Source of the DNA: Pseudofulvibacter geojedonensis
GTDB lineage: Bacteria > Bacteroidota > Bacteroidia > Flavobacteriales > Flavobacteriaceae
Assembly (NCBI RefSeq): GCF_042675745.1
Contig: NZ_JBHTJM010000006.1
Location: forward strand, 186,001 to 250,000
Length of the DNA stretch: 64,000 nt
Reading direction: 5' to 3'
This document shows positions 49,601-57,622 of the stretch, in pieces. A model generated the notes under the pieces. That model was not told where the DNA came from, searched no databases, and saw only the letters and a list, made by a program, of their open reading frames with translations. The translations under genes were made by a program, and so were the position numbers. Numbering within the stretch: the stretch's first letter is position 1; each line of letters opens with the position of its first letter.

Positions 49601-51435
49601 CACTCTTCGCACCTTCCTCCTTTGTTATTAAACGAAAATCTTGATTTGGTAAAACCTAATGCTTTGGCTTCTGGCAATTTTGCGTAGATATCTCGAATAT
49701 GATTAGACAAACCTAAATAGGTAGCGGGATTGCTTCGAGGTGTTTTTCCTATAGGTGAATGATCTATAAAAATGAGCTTGTTAATAGCCTCTATATTTTC
49801 TACTCTAGATAGTTGGGCAGATTCTTCCGTTTCTATACCTAAATGTTGTTGTACAACATTTAGTAAAGTGTCTTTTACCAAACTAGATTTTCCTACTCCA
49901 GATTTACCACTTACCACATTCAACTTTCCTAATTGAAAACTGACATTAATATTTTTTAAATTTCTAGTTGAACATCCTAATAGTCGGATAGCTTTTGAAT
50001 TAGTTTTAAATTTTGATTCCAACTTCTCTTTTGAACTCTTGATGGCTTTAAAAGTTGGGCTATCTGTATTTTGTTGACTTAAAAAATTTGAAAAAGATCC
50101 GTTAAACAATAACTCTCCACCATTTACGCCTGCTTTCGGACCAATCTCAATAATATGATCAGCATTCTTTATAGTATCTAAATCATGTTCTACCACTAGA
50201 ACTGTATTTCCTTTTTTAACCAATTCTTTAAAATGGTAAATAAGTCGTTCGTTCTCTTCTGGATGCAAACCTATAGATGGCTCATCAAAAACATATAATA
50301 CATTACTTAGCGGAACCAATATTTGGTTCGCTATTCGTATTCGCTGAATTTCACTAGCTCTAAGTGATTTCGCTGGTCTATCTATTGTTAAATGACCCAA
50401 CCCTAAATCTTCTAATAAGTCTATTTGAGATACTATTTTACTCATTATCTCTTTCCCTACAACATTCCAAGAATTAGACAGAATCCACTGCTTTAACTCA
50501 TTCAATTCTAAAGTGCTTAACGTTGCTATATTCTTACCTTGAATATTTACACTTAAGGCATTATCATTTAAACGAGTTCCTTTGCAATCAGGACATGTAA
50601 CTGCATGAACATATTTAAGAATATTGGCATTTCTATCTCTCCGTAAAATATCAGACATAATAGGTATCATGCCTTTGTAATATCCTTCTTCTCTTGGTTT
50701 GGCTTTAATACCAGTCCACTTTAACCTTGACTCTAAACTATGCTTACCAAAAGGAACTTTTATCTTGTTACTCCCATATAAAATTACATCCTGTTGTTCT
50801 TTGGTAAGATCGCACCAAGGAATGTCTACATCAAATCCTTCCGCTTCACAAACTTGGTTGAGTACATCAATAGTTACCTGAGAATACATAATGTATCCGT
50901 TAGGCAATGTTGGTGCTAAAGCTCCTTCTCTAATTGTTTTTTGAGGAAACTGAACTAACTTATTTAAATCTATCTGTTCTTCGTTTCCTATTCCATTACA
51001 ACGAGAACATTTACCCATACTAGAATTAAACGAAAATAATGCTCGAGATAATTGAATATTCTTCTCTGTAACTCCAACTCTTGCAAATAATAATCTTAGC
51101 AAGTCATAAATATCAGATAGCGTTCCTACTGTAGAGCTCGCAGTCATTCCTGTAGTTTTTTGACCTATAGCTATTACCGGAGAAAGTCCTTCTATTTCGT
51201 CTACATCAGGTCTGTTTAACTTGCCCATAAATTGTCTTGCAAAAGAAGGTACTGTTTCAAAATACCTGCGTTGTCCTTCTTTAGCAATGATATCAAAAAC
51301 CAAACTAGATTTTCCTGAACCTGATATTCCCGTAACCACGATGAATTGGTAATGAGGAATTTTTAAAGAAATGTTTTTTAAGTTATTCATTTTAGCTCCT
51401 CGAATAACTATTTCTGAATGGTTGTTTAGACTCAT
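46654..51435 (-). CDS. Double-length UvrA-like ABC ATPase (two UvrA2-type units fused)
   Basis: The 1593-residue protein is two UvrA-like units in tandem (about 1-815 and 820-1593), giving four nucleotide-binding domains: Walker A at 36-43, 510-517, 848-855 and near 1330. Each unit keeps the zinc-finger CxxC sets (for example CSRCNG, CEECQG...CGTCNG) but lacks the roughly 120-residue UvrB-binding insertion: FARVG is followed almost at once by LFSFNSSMGKCSRC. Unit 1 is partly degenerate (signature RASEIQR instead of SGGEIQR; second Walker B IIIEP lacking Asp); unit 2 is intact. It resembles UvrA2/DrrC-type proteins linked to drug or DNA-adduct tolerance rather than excision repair. Substrate unknown. 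Confidence 0.88.
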   Translation of the reverse strand: MSLNNHSEIVIRGAKMNNLKNISLKIPHYQFIVVTGISGSGKSSLVFDIIAKEGQRRYFETVPSFARQFMGKLNRPDVDEIEGLSPVIAIGQKTTGMTASSTVGTLSDIYDLLRLLFARVGVTEKNIQLSRALFSFNSSMGKCSRCNGIGNEEQIDLNKLVQFPQKTIREGALAPTLPNGYIMYSQVTIDVLNQVCEAEGFDVDIPWCDLTKEQQDVILYGSNKIKVPFGKHSLESRLKWTGIKAKPREEGYYKGMIPIMSDILRRDRNANILKYVHAVTCPDCKGTRLNDNALSVNIQGKNIATLSTLELNELKQWILSNSWNVVGKEIMSKIVSQIDLLEDLGLGHLTIDRPAKSLRASEIQRIRIANQILVPLSNVLYVFDEPSIGLHPEENERLIYHFKELVKKGNTVLVVEHDLDTIKNADHIIEIGPKAGVNGGELLFNGSFSNFLSQQNTDSPTFKAIKSSKEKLESKFKTNSKAIRLLGCSTRNLKNINVSFQLGKLNVVSGKSGVGKSSLVKDTLLNVVQQHLGIETEESAQLSRVENIEAINKLIFIDHSPIGKTPRSNPATYLGLSNHIRDIYAKLPEAKALGFTKSRFSFNNKGGRCEECQGSGKTQIGMHFLGNVDLVCGTCNGNRFNEATLQIKYKGLSIAEVYKLSVNEAIHFFSEDTSTALSASKKLIDGLLLLQNIGLGYLTLGQSSTTLSGGEAQRIKIANQLQKKDTGNTLYIIIEPSIGLHYNDIKSLLQLFDVIKEKGNTIVCIEQDETIIGHSDWHIELGPKSGQAGGNIVYQGIPKEQVGTVQDEIKTVTEDTTANEIILNGVTTHGLKNIDVRIPKNQLTVVTGVSGSGKSSLVYDTLFAESNARFTESLSTYNRSFLKQNSEAEISFSAGLTPAIGINRKGRVTSKRSTVGTLSGVYDAFRLLYSRIAQEEGKAFTAQHFSFNYHLGACPDCQGMGVQRTCNPDSILVNPSLSILNGAISTNKAIGYYANINGQFIATLKEVAKQQGWNINTPWVALDDEIKQIILYGTGDAVWDVTWEFTTKSRTGVQELSAKWLGFCNYIDDEYERKKHNKNIVALEEVLHHVECASCNGSRLQPKLLETQFLGKSIHELTQLNIAACLDVLTNVDNTIDEVVLAISKVVLPSVKSSLQTLVNLGLGYLSLDRAISSLSGGERQRVTLAGQLATHLFGVTYVLDEPTIGLDDAQVEVLSEVLQQIVRNGNTVVVVEHNDAFIKKANYVIEMGPAAGRLGGEVIYQGTIAGIAKAKNTQTYKLLYEKGNEVAKAEYKKAQDFGVKGAFANNLKHIDVTFNSGQLIAVTGVSGSGKSSLIKEVLYQSWLQKRAVNCNTVFGLEQFDEVLLVDQQAINQNRLSTVVSYTGILDQLKIIFSKTEQAKKLGLKKADFSYQSKNGKCTTCNGYGKLKISMDFMSDLWLTCDACKGKRYNESVLSCSYKNQSIGDILNMTVQEAIAFFEGEKLEQQLEILNQVGVGHLLLGQSLNTLSGGEGQRLKLAHSMLQKKKEKTLYWFDEPSTGLHQVDIHQLLRVFHQLIGKGNTILFIEHNQTFIQAANQMVRLGPGSGHDGGRLF
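49402..49421. repeat. Dispersed palindromic repeat inside a coding region
   Basis: On the coding strand CACTTCGACTGCGCTCAGTG is a member of the Bacteroidota intergenic repeat family ACTTCGAC-n-GCTCAGT, another copy of which is at 55467-55490. Here it is translated in frame as part of DTSTALSAS (residues 672-680) of the double UvrA, exactly where unit 1 has about nine residues more than unit 2. Confidence 0.75.
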
Positions 51436-51489
51436 TGGGTAAAATTAGTGAAATAAAAAAGGTTAACCTAGCTACTTTTTTACTCATAT

Positions 51490-51571
51490 TCACCTTTTTA
51501 GGTGACTCCTTCACATACCCTTTTTTAGAAAAATATTAACATTATTTTTCAAAAGATTAATCCTACTTTTG
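51490..51571 (+). promoter_or_regulatory. Two-part upstream motif plus promoter (copy c)
   Basis: TCACCTTTTTAGGTGA (51490-51505, a palindrome), ACCCTTTTTTAG from 51517 (27 bp later) and a perfect -7 box TACTTTTG (51564-51571), 47 bp after the second half. Spacing is identical to copy a at 42477. Confidence 0.62.
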
Positions 51572-51645
51572 CAAGACAATAAGACAGTGTAATAAATATT
51601 GTCTTCAATAAAAATCTAAATAATATAACCCATACCTACTTATCA

Positions 51646-53265
51646 ATGAAGAAAACTATTTTATCTTTAAGTCTATTCTTGTATTCTATATACTTATGTG
51701 CTCAAATACAACTTTCTAATTTCACTTATAATAACATATCTAACTCTTCACCAGCAAAACTACAAGAATTTAATAATAAAATATTTTTATCAGCTGCGAC
51801 AGATAATCATGGAAGAGAATTATGGTCTAGTGACGGAACAGCTACAAATACCAATTTAGTTATTGACATTGAACCTGGAGAATCGAATGGGTTAGAGCTC
51901 TTTCATTCAACTATACTTAATAATGAATTATTTTTCGCTGCTAAAGATGATCCTAACGACCTTTATGGAGGCGGTGAAATATGGAAAACAGATGGAACCG
52001 AAACTGGATCAGTACTAGTAACTAATTATAGCGGGAGACTATTTGGTCTAACAACTGTTAACAATCTAATTTATTTTACCATAAAAACTAACAATACAAC
52101 CTTACAAATATGGAAAACTGACGGCTCCCAACTAGGCACTGTATTGGTTAAAGATAATATTGCTGCCTGGAACCACGTTTCTTTTCAAGGAAGCATCAAT
52201 GGTAAATTTATTTTCACCATTAACATTTCTTCTACTAATAAAGCTAATCTATGGAGAAGTGATGGAACAGAAGCTGGAACTTATGAACTTACAGGTGAAA
52301 TAGATGGTAATGGATCTGGAGGAACCGGAAGTACTTCTGAATTAAGTCACTATATTGTATTCAATGAAAATTTATACTTTATTTCACGTTATTCCTTACA
52401 CAAAACAGATGGAACTATTGTAAATACTAATCAGGTAGCAAATGTGTGGAATGCTCAAACTAACATTGTTAATTTTGGAGACATTATTGAAATAAATGGT
52501 AAAATGTATTTTTCTTTTTATTCAAAGGATCAAAAGAAGCTTTCTATATATGAATCTGATGGTACCACCGGAGGAACTTCTGAAATTTACACAATAACTA
52601 GTAGCGAATATTTCTATCCATCATTTTTGGTCTCATCAGACGATAATTTAATTTTTTCTTCTATTAACTCAACTAATGGAACCTCTATTTTTAGTTTAGA
52701 CACCGTTACTCATAGTGTAACTGAAATAGTTGAAGTTGACCAAAACCCACAAGAGCCTTTTCTCTTTTTTGGTAGATTTTCTGCACTATCGATAGACAAA
52801 CTTGATGGTAATTTATTTTATGTTAACTCTCCTAAAGACACTTGGCCTCAACGAAAAGGCTGGATATTTGACAAATCTTCTTCTTCTCTAACTCCAATAC
52901 CAGCCTTAGATGGTATAAGTATTTATGATGAATCTGGACTTAAAATTGTTTACAACAATGATTTATATTATTCCAAAAATTATCAATTATGGAAATACGA
53001 TACAAATGCTCTTAGTGTAGAATTATTATCAGAAAATGAACTTGTAAACTTTTCTCCAAACCCATCTAGAGATTTCATTGAATTTAACAATCCTGAAGGA
53101 ATATCTGAGATAAAAATTTACGATATAAATGGTCAATTAATAATTGACAATGCTGTTCTAAACAATAATAAAATTGACCTAAGAAAATTAGTTTCAGGAA
53201 CTTATTTTCTAACATTAAAAAAGGATAATAAAACAATCTCAAAAAAAATTATAAAAGTTAATTAA
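51646..53265 (+). CDS. T9SS-exported protein with ELWxxDGT repeats
   Basis: The 539-residue product has a signal peptide ending YLCAQ, at least six copies of the ELWxTDGTxxGT repeat (for example ELWSSDGTATNT, EIWKTDGTETGS, NLWRSDGTEAGT, SIYESDGTTGGT), which form a beta-propeller-like fold, and a type A T9SS sorting domain at the end (FSPNPSRDFIEF, ISEIKIYDINGQLI, LVSGTYFLTL, KKIIKVN). It is thus secreted through the outer membrane by the gliding-linked type IX system. Its target is unknown. Its promoter carries the shared two-part motif. Confidence 0.88.
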   Translation: MKKTILSLSLFLYSIYLCAQIQLSNFTYNNISNSSPAKLQEFNNKIFLSAATDNHGRELWSSDGTATNTNLVIDIEPGESNGLELFHSTILNNELFFAAKDDPNDLYGGGEIWKTDGTETGSVLVTNYSGRLFGLTTVNNLIYFTIKTNNTTLQIWKTDGSQLGTVLVKDNIAAWNHVSFQGSINGKFIFTINISSTNKANLWRSDGTEAGTYELTGEIDGNGSGGTGSTSELSHYIVFNENLYFISRYSLHKTDGTIVNTNQVANVWNAQTNIVNFGDIIEINGKMYFSFYSKDQKKLSIYESDGTTGGTSEIYTITSSEYFYPSFLVSSDDNLIFSSINSTNGTSIFSLDTVTHSVTEIVEVDQNPQEPFLFFGRFSALSIDKLDGNLFYVNSPKDTWPQRKGWIFDKSSSSLTPIPALDGISIYDESGLKIVYNNDLYYSKNYQLWKYDTNALSVELLSENELVNFSPNPSRDFIEFNNPEGISEIKIYDINGQLIIDNAVLNNNKIDLRKLVSGTYFLTLKKDNKTISKKIIKVN

Positions 53266-53268
53266 AAA

Positions 53269-53300
53269 AAGCCAACTCAATTGAGTAGGCTTCTTTGTTT
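53269..53300. terminator. Bidirectional terminator
   Basis: AAGCCAACTCAA (53269-53280) pairs with TTGAGTAGGCTT (53281-53292) with one A-A mismatch, flanked by A and T tracts, between the convergent genes ending at 53265 and 53318. Confidence 0.75.
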
Positions 53301-53317
53301 ATAAACTACAACTTATA

Positions 53318-55399
53318 TTAATAAGCTAACAGCTCTTCAATCTTAACCTTCACTTTTTCTATAGAAGGAATCATGGTTTGTTCCAGTGTAGAATTTAAAG
53401 GAATTGCTGGCATATTCTCGCTACCAATAGTCATAACTGGCGCATCTAGATGCTTAAAGCATTTCTCTTGTATCAATCCACTTAAAGCTCTAGCAAAAGA
53501 ATTGTTAGTTGGTTCTTCTGTAACTACTAAACATTTCTTTGTCTTTTTAACCGAATTTAAAATAGCTTCTTCATCTAATGGATATAAAGTACGTAAATCA
53601 ACAATCTCAACATTCTCTTGCATATCTTTAGTAGCATTTAACGCCCAATGAACTCCCATACCATAAGTAATTACCGTCATGGTCTCTTCTTCATCCTGCT
53701 GCCAAATTTCCTGAACCACATTTGCTTTACCTAATGGTAAAATATAATCTTCAGCCGGTTCTATAGTTCTCGCCGCGTCTGTTCCTTTTACCTTAGACCA
53801 ATACAATCCTTTATGTTCTAAAAACACTACTGGATTTGGATCGTGATAAGCCGCTTTCAGCATTCCTTTTAAATCAGCTCCATTACTTGGATAAGCAATT
53901 TTAATTCCTCGTATATTCGTTAATACCGATTCTACCGAAGAAGAATGATAAGGTCCTCCACTACCATAAGCACCAATAGGCACACGTAATATCATAGAAA
54001 CTGGCCATTTACCATTTGATAAATAACAAGAACGAGAAACCTCTGTGAATAACTGATTTAAACCTGGCCAAATATAATCGGCAAACTGAACCTCAACAAT
54101 TGGTTTTAATCCTGCCGCAGACATACCTACAGTAGAACCAACAATAAAAGCTTCTTGTATAGGCGTATTAAATACACGCTCATCTCCAAACTTTTGAGCT
54201 AGTGTGGCTGCTTCTCTAAAAACCCCTCCTAGTCTACCTCCAACATCTTGACCATACAACAAACACTCCTTATGTTCGCGCATAATCTCTTCTACTGCAA
54301 ATAAGGCACAATCTACCATTACTACCTCATCTTTATCTGCAGGAGCTCTTTCTCCACTTTCTTCAGTAATAGGAGTTGGAGCAAAATCATGCGTAAATAA
54401 ATCTTCTGGTGAAGGATCTTCAGCCTGTAAAGCTTTATCGAAATCAGACTTTACTTTATCTACTGACCCTTTCTCTATTTCATCAACTTCATTAGCTGTA
54501 AACCCAGCATCTAATAACTGTTGTTTTAATACTGGATACGGATCGCGTGAACGAGCTTCTTCTAGATCATCTCTATACCATTCCATTCTAACCCCAGAAG
54601 TATGGTGGTTTAACAACGGAACTTTAGCGTGTAATAATACTGGTCTTCTTTCTTCTCTAATTATTTTTAATGCCTTTTGAACGGCTAAATAACTTTCTGT
54701 AAAGTTAGCACCGTCTATAGACATTGCTTCTAAACCATTAAAACCTCTAGCGTATTCGGCAGCATCTTGAGCTCTTGTTTCTTCTGCGTTTGCAGAAATA
54801 TCCCAACCATTGTCTTGCACCAAATATAAAATTGGCAATTGCTTTAAAGCTGCCATTTGAAATGCTTCAGCAATTTCACCTTCAGTAACAGATGCATCGC
54901 CTAATGAACAAACAGCTACTGGTTTATCTTGTAAGGTTTTATCATCTAAATCTACATTTTCCTTATACCAGAATCCCATAGCAACTCCAGTAGCAGGAAT
55001 AGCTTGCATACCGGTAGCAGAAGACTGGTGAGGAATTTTAGGCTTATCATCGTCACGTAAACTTGGGTGACAATAATAGGTTCTCCCTCCCGAAAACGGA
55101 TCGTCTTTTTTAGCTAGTAACTGCAACATTAAATCATACGGTTGCATACCAAAAGCTAATAACATAGCATCGTCTCTATAATACGGAAAAGCATAATCTT
55201 GAGGTAATAGTTGCATTCCTAATGCTGTCTGAATTGCTTCGTGACCTCTTGATGTTGCGTGTACATATTTAGATACTAACTTGAAGTTATCTTCGTATAA
55301 AATTGCCATTGCTTTTGCTGTACACAAATTAGCAAAAGCGGCTTGTAATGTTTCTTTAGATACCTGTGGTGTTGTCACTTCTTTCGTTTCCATCTTCAA
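53318..55399 (-). CDS. Branched-chain 2-oxoacid dehydrogenase E1, fused alpha and beta subunits
   Basis: The 693-residue protein joins an alpha-type E1 domain (about 1-330, with the thiamine diphosphate motif CSLGDASVTEGEIAEAFQMAAL and the phosphorylation-loop-like HTSGVRM) to a beta-type domain (about 350-693, LYGQDVGGRLGGVFREA, DYIWPGLNQLF, and VVTEEP). Such alpha-beta fusions are typical in Bacteroidota for the branched-chain or acetoin-type 2-oxoacid dehydrogenase. It decarboxylates the keto acids of Val, Leu and Ile and passes the acyl group to E2, encoded 118 bp upstream. Exact substrate is inferred from the family and the BkdR-like context. Two start codons (MKM) are two residues apart. 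Confidence 0.9.
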   Translation of the reverse strand: MKMETKEVTTPQVSKETLQAAFANLCTAKAMAILYEDNFKLVSKYVHATSRGHEAIQTALGMQLLPQDYAFPYYRDDAMLLAFGMQPYDLMLQLLAKKDDPFSGGRTYYCHPSLRDDDKPKIPHQSSATGMQAIPATGVAMGFWYKENVDLDDKTLQDKPVAVCSLGDASVTEGEIAEAFQMAALKQLPILYLVQDNGWDISANAEETRAQDAAEYARGFNGLEAMSIDGANFTESYLAVQKALKIIREERRPVLLHAKVPLLNHHTSGVRMEWYRDDLEEARSRDPYPVLKQQLLDAGFTANEVDEIEKGSVDKVKSDFDKALQAEDPSPEDLFTHDFAPTPITEESGERAPADKDEVVMVDCALFAVEEIMREHKECLLYGQDVGGRLGGVFREAATLAQKFGDERVFNTPIQEAFIVGSTVGMSAAGLKPIVEVQFADYIWPGLNQLFTEVSRSCYLSNGKWPVSMILRVPIGAYGSGGPYHSSSVESVLTNIRGIKIAYPSNGADLKGMLKAAYHDPNPVVFLEHKGLYWSKVKGTDAARTIEPAEDYILPLGKANVVQEIWQQDEEETMTVITYGMGVHWALNATKDMQENVEIVDLRTLYPLDEEAILNSVKKTKKCLVVTEEPTNNSFARALSGLIQEKCFKHLDAPVMTIGSENMPAIPLNSTLEQTMIPSIEKVKVKIEELLAY

Positions 55400-55466
55400 A
55401 ACTTTGTTTTATCTTCCTTTTCAAAAGGAATTTTATTATATGATCTTCTCCCTGTAATCCTCTGTA

Positions 55467-55490
55467 TACTTCGACAAGCTCAGTATGACA
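55467..55490. repeat. Dispersed palindromic repeat between E2 and E1 genes
   Basis: TACTTCGACAAGCTCAGTAT is the common Bacteroidota intergenic repeat (ACTTCGAC-AA-GCTCAGT). It lies between the two dehydrogenase genes and does not contain a T run. A broken copy, TACTTCGACAC, is at about 58494. Confidence 0.75.
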
Positions 55491-55517
55491 AAAAAACTCA
55501 CATAAGCTAATAATATT

Positions 55518-56807
55518 TTAAATCGCTCTTTGAGCGCTAAATGCTTCTAAATTATCGGCTACTCTTCTTAAGAATGATCCTCCTAAATAACCATCTACTA
55601 CTCTATGATCAAAAGACAATGATAAATACATCATGCTTCTAATAGCTATTTCATCTCCTTTATCTGTAGTAATTACCTCAGCACGTTTTTTAATGATTCC
55701 TAAAGCTAAAATTGCTACTTCTGGCTGATTGATAATTGGCGTACCCATAATACTTCCAAAAGTTCCTACATTAGAAATGGTAAAAGTACTTCCTTGTATT
55801 TCTTCTGGTTTTAGTTTATTCTCTCTAGCTGAGTTTGCTAAATGGTTAACATCTTTTGCTATTCCAACTAAATCTTTATTAGCCGAATCTTTTACAACTG
55901 GCACAATTAAATTACCACTTGGTAAAGCAGTTGCCATACCAATGTTAATGTCTTTACGCAACACAACTTTAGTTCCGTCTACAGAAGCATTAATACCTGG
56001 ATAATCTTTAATTGCATTGGTTACTGCTTCAACAAATAATGGAGTAAATGTTAAACGCTCTCCATATTTTTCTTGGAAAGCTACTTTATTCGCATTTCTC
56101 CAGTTAACCATCTCGGTAACATCTGCTTCTACATAAGCCGTAACATGTGGAGATGTTTGCTTAGAATATACCATATGCCCCGCAATCATTTGGCGCATTC
56201 TATCCATTTCTTCAATTACATCATGCCCCTCTGTATATTGAACTTGAGGTGCTGAATAATTAAATAAATTCGGGTTAGAAACTACTTGAGTTTGAGGCTT
56301 ACTTGGTAATGGGTATTTTCTATTCTTAACATAGTTCATTACATCACTCTTGCGAATACGACCTTCTGTACCCGTACCTATAATGCTCTGAACTTCTTCT
56401 ATTGTCAATCCTTCTTTTTGAGCAATGCTTACTACTAAAGGAGATAAAAATGCATCTGGATCTTGTGTTCCTAACTTGAATTCTGACTTATTCGATTTAG
56501 AAGGTTTTGGTCCTTTTTTATGATCAGTCTTTGTCTCATTTTTTTGGCTAGAAACTTTAACTTCTCCAGTGGCTTCTATAACTGCTATAACAGATCCAAT
56601 AGCAATAACATCTTGCGATTGGCATTTAATTTCTTTGATAATTCCATCACAAGGCGATGGAACTTCAGAGTCTACTTTATCGGTAGCTACTTCTAACAAG
56701 GTTTCATCTGCTTCTACTGTATCTCCTACTTGCTTCAACCAGTTTAATACGGTTGCCTCAGAGATACTCTCACCCATCTTTGGTAAGGTAACTTCAATTA
56801 AAGACAT
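55518..56807 (-). CDS. Dihydrolipoyl acyltransferase E2 of a 2-oxoacid dehydrogenase
   Basis: The 429-residue protein has one lipoyl domain (1-78, lipoylated Lys in EVATDKVDSEVPSP), a linker, a peripheral subunit-binding domain (about 118-158, FLSPLVVSIAQKEGLTIEEV) that docks E3/E1, and the catalytic acyltransferase core ending in SFDHRVVDG (His, Asp). It builds the multimeric core to which E1 binds. With the fused E1 downstream this gives a branched-chain keto acid dehydrogenase; the E3 subunit is not encoded nearby. It is divergent from an Lrp-family regulator gene. Confidence 0.93.
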   Translation of the reverse strand: MSLIEVTLPKMGESISEATVLNWLKQVGDTVEADETLLEVATDKVDSEVPSPCDGIIKEIKCQSQDVIAIGSVIAVIEATGEVKVSSQKNETKTDHKKGPKPSKSNKSEFKLGTQDPDAFLSPLVVSIAQKEGLTIEEVQSIIGTGTEGRIRKSDVMNYVKNRKYPLPSKPQTQVVSNPNLFNYSAPQVQYTEGHDVIEEMDRMRQMIAGHMVYSKQTSPHVTAYVEADVTEMVNWRNANKVAFQEKYGERLTFTPLFVEAVTNAIKDYPGINASVDGTKVVLRKDINIGMATALPSGNLIVPVVKDSANKDLVGIAKDVNHLANSARENKLKPEEIQGSTFTISNVGTFGSIMGTPIINQPEVAILALGIIKKRAEVITTDKGDEIAIRSMMYLSLSFDHRVVDGYLGGSFLRRVADNLEAFSAQRAI

Positions 56808-56978
56808 ATGTTGGTTTGAGGTTATTATCAGAACTTATTTAATGCTTTTTAATTTGCTAAAAATCAAAAACATGAAACCAGTTCTTATTAAAAGAATAAA
56901 GATACAAAACAAACAAGCTATTTAATCGTAAAAACCAAAATCTAAATCAAAAGCAGAATATTATTCTATTTAATTTAA

Positions 56979-57006
56979 AATAAAATTATTTTATTCTTTA
57001 TTTTTG
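56979..57006 (+). promoter_or_regulatory. AT-rich palindrome next to the promoter of the second Lrp gene
   Basis: AATAAAAT-T-ATTTTATT (56979-56995) is a perfect odd palindrome directly before TATTTTTG (56999-57006), a perfect -7 box toward the Lrp gene. The palindrome is the kind of AT-rich site Lrp proteins bind and lies between divergent E2 and Lrp genes. The rest of the 338-bp gap 56808-57145 shows nothing else I can support. Confidence 0.5.
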
Positions 57007-57145
57007 AAAAACTAAGCTTATTTTATAAAAAAATTCTAGTGATGAAACTGACTTCATAAAAAATAATCTTTTAAGATTAATTAATGATTTTTTTTTATTA
57101 ACAAAAGTTACAGATGACCTTTAAAAAACAAATAACTACAAACAG

Positions 57146-57622
57146 ATGAAGTTAGATGCGACTGACCATAAAATTCTACAACTTTTACAAGAAGACTCCA
57201 ACCGAACTGTAAAGAGTATTTCTGAAAGCCTTGGACTTTCTACCACTCCAGTTTTTGAGCGCATTAAAAAATTAGAAAAAGAAAACTACATAGACAAGTA
57301 CGTAGCTGTTCTCAATCAAAAAAAAGTTGGGTTAAAACAGATTGTTTTTATTGGTATTACACTTCAAGGTCACACCAGAAGTTATTTAGAGAAGTTTGTA
57401 AAAGAAATTAATGACTTTCCTGAAGTCATAGAATGTCATAGAGTTAGTGGAAACTTTGATTACTTATTAAAACTAGTAACTGAAGATATTGAGGCCTATG
57501 AAAAGTTTATCATTACCAAACTAACTTTATTACCTTATTTAGGAAATGTACAAAGTCTTATTGCTCTTTCTACTAGCAAACAAACCAACGAATTGGATTT
57601 ATCTCATTTATTAAACTCTTAA
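57146..57622 (+). CDS. Lrp/AsnC-family regulator, BkdR-like by position
   Basis: The 158-residue protein has the Lrp HTH (MKLDATDHKILQLLQEDSNR, STTPVFERIKKLEKE as recognition helix) and a RAM domain with GNFDYLLKLV and a Leu-rich C-terminal extension (TNELDLSHLL). It is transcribed divergently from the branched-chain keto acid dehydrogenase E2 gene. In Pseudomonas, BkdR of the same family activates the bkd operon in response to branched-chain amino acids, so a similar role is likely; this is inference from position. The stop codon overlaps the stop of the convergent DUF3050 gene by four bases. Confidence 0.9.
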   Translation: MKLDATDHKILQLLQEDSNRTVKSISESLGLSTTPVFERIKKLEKENYIDKYVAVLNQKKVGLKQIVFIGITLQGHTRSYLEKFVKEINDFPEVIECHRVSGNFDYLLKLVTEDIEAYEKFIITKLTLLPYLGNVQSLIALSTSKQTNELDLSHLLNS

